In this document: in pieces, positions 62,806 through 64,000 of the stretch | Layout of the letters: every line of letters starts with the position of its first letter | Numbering within the stretch: position 1 is the first letter of the stretch | Source: Cheiracanthium punctorium | Lineage: Eukaryota; Arthropoda; Arachnida; Araneae; Cheiracanthiidae | NCBI GenBank assembly: GCA_038373885.1 | Contig: JAWZYV010013564.1 | Span: forward strand, 186,001 to 250,000 | DNA: 64,000 bases | Direction of reading: 5' to 3' | Notes under the pieces: generated by a model | What the model saw: only the letters and a program-made list of their open reading frames with translations | Told to the model about the DNA's origin: nothing | Database searches by the model: none | Program-made: the position numbers and the translations under genes

Positions 62806-63813
62806 ATGTCCAAGCTAAGCCCAACAGCTGTTCTTAGCAGGAAGAGAGGTAGTATTAAGGGACAATTAACCAAAATATTGAATGCATTAGCTGGCGAAAA
62901 GATGTTGCAACGAGAAGTTGAACTCAAGTTTAATACGGCGCAAGGCCTGAAGAAAATAGATGAGCTGCGTAATGAATGCTTTTCAACTATAGATGATAAA
63001 GAGCTCGACCAGTTTGAGAATTCCATTAACGAAATTGAAGACCAACTAGAGGCGATTGAGGTAAGATTACTTGATTTATTAAATCCTAGTTCTGCTCTAT
63101 TGAATAATCATGCGGTTACTGATGAAAGTAATAGTTCAAATTGTACAAAAATCAAGTTACCTTCTATAGCATTACCCCAATTTTCTGGGCGCTATATAGA
63201 GTGGATGAATTTTAAATCGCAATTTACGACTCTCATTGATGAAAATATCGACTTAACGGAAGCACAGAAGCTTTTCTATTTGCACTTGGCTCTTACAGGT
63301 CCTGCAAAACAGTTGCAAAACATAGATTACTCATATTCATCCTTACTCGAAGCATTAAAAAAGAGATACGAAAATAAACGCTTAATAGTAAACGGTCATG
63401 TATCAGAGCTTCTAAATCTTAGTAAAATCAAAATTGAAAGTGCCAAAGAAATACGAAATTTAGTAGACAATTTACCGAGTCATTTAAGAGCATTAAAACA
63501 ACTAGGCTTAGAAAACAATAGTTTATCAGAAGCCATCTTAATGAATATTGTGCATCAGAAAATCGACAAAGAATCTAGGAAGAGTTATGAAATGACACTA
63601 GACTGTAATGAAATACCTAACTGGGATAACTTCATAGATTTTTTATTAAGGCGAAGCCAAGCTCTGGACAATGTTCCATTATGTAGTGTTCTAGTACCAA
63701 AACCCAAACAAGAATATTTTTTGAAGCAAAAAGTCTTGTTTTGCAAAATGAAAAGGTGCTCTGTCCTATATGTGATCTGCCCCATTTTGTGTTCAAATCT
63801 AAGCGTTATCTAG
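62806..63813 (+). CDS. BEL/Pao Gag (N-terminal 335 codons, then frameshift)
   Basis: The ORF starts MSKLSPTAVLSRKRGSIKGQLTK, with helical charged sequence, then KLPSIALPQFSGRYIEWMNFKSQF and LTEAQKLFYLHLALTGPAKQL, the DUF1759 signature of BEL/Pao Gag. This would build the cytoplasmic particle. Near 63715-63735 the true frame shifts: the annotated frame ends in a nonsense tail, while the neighbouring frame encodes the zinc knuckles. It differs strongly from the left BEL element, so it is another family. Confidence 0.85.
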   Translation: MSKLSPTAVLSRKRGSIKGQLTKILNALAGEKMLQREVELKFNTAQGLKKIDELRNECFSTIDDKELDQFENSINEIEDQLEAIEVRLLDLLNPSSALLNNHAVTDESNSSNCTKIKLPSIALPQFSGRYIEWMNFKSQFTTLIDENIDLTEAQKLFYLHLALTGPAKQLQNIDYSYSSLLEALKKRYENKRLIVNGHVSELLNLSKIKIESAKEIRNLVDNLPSHLRALKQLGLENNSLSEAILMNIVHQKIDKESRKSYEMTLDCNEIPNWDNFIDFLLRRSQALDNVPLCSVLVPKPKQEYFLKQKVLFCKMKRCSVLYVICPILCSNLSVI

Positions 63814-64000
63814 ATTTATCTTTACCAGATAGGCTAAATTGTGTTCGTAGATTTCAACTTTGCTGGAATTGCTTAGGAACCCATAAGGTCACCTCTTGCG
63901 TGAAATTAAATAACAAATGTAAACAATGTTTTTCAAATCACCACAGCACAATTTGCAATAAATCGACAGCTGCAAATCCACGAGTTGAAAAAGAAAGTAT
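63730..64000 (+). pseudogene. BEL/Pao Gag zinc-knuckle part in the shifted frame, cut by the window edge
   Basis: The frame gives VLCPICDLPHFVFKSKRY, then RRFQLCWNCLGTHKVTSC and CKQCFSNHHSTIC, the Cys/His knuckles that follow DUF1759. A one-base indel, perhaps in the T or A runs at 63717-63732, explains the break. Protease and RT would follow outside the window. Confidence 0.8.

Overview
This window looks like a gene-poor, transposon-saturated stretch of an animal nuclear genome. It is AT-rich, with long homopolymer runs and microsatellites. I found no convincing host protein-coding gene. The mix of BEL/Pao, Ty3/gypsy and Ty1/copia retroelements, several hAT, Tigger/pogo, mariner and Mutator-like (MULE) DNA transposons, tRNA-derived SINEs and many short inverted-repeat elements suggests an arthropod, perhaps a chelicerate. 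That taxonomic guess is inference only.

Left part (1-9.6 kb). A minus-strand BEL/Pao element (gag-protease-RT-RNase H, LTR at 4340-4597, the rest off the left edge) lies beside the 3' end of a decayed copia element. A 253-bp TIR element follows, then AT-rich sequence with a direct duplication (6833-7160 and 8285-8595) and a hairpin whose arms are parts of a hAT-like gene.

9.4-22.8 kb is a nest. A decayed ZNF862-like hAT gene is split by two insertions. One is a 6.1-kb GTF2IRD2-like hAT with a perfect 8-bp target duplication (9658-15771). It carries a Tigger derivative, a MITE and a second hAT element that itself holds a tRNA-SINE. The other is a complete Ty3/gypsy element (17773-22664) with an uninterrupted 1444-codon gag-pol frame.

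23.97-45.16 kb is a single composite. It is a foldback-type MULE about 11.6 kb long before later insertions, bounded by a 9-bp duplication. Its long terminal inverted repeats contain arrays of about 150-160-bp units whose junctions are palindromes of the element tip. It has a broken MULE transposase gene with C2H2 fingers and a SWIM finger. Two younger elements sit in its right arm: a 3.5-kb LTR element whose single ORF fuses Gag in frame to the integrase C-terminus (TSD ATAT), and a 6.1-kb TIR transposon with an intact 879-residue protein of unassigned family (TSD ATTG).

Right part (45.2-64 kb). Diverged tandem repeats, fragments of Tigger and mariner transposases, non-autonomous hAT elements and a 22-bp minisatellite are followed by a second BEL/Pao element entering at the right edge (plus strand). 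Two long palindromes (49082-49412 and 62163-62497) share an architecture and carry hammerhead-ribozyme-like cores. With the foldback MULE and the unassigned transposon, they are the most interesting items.
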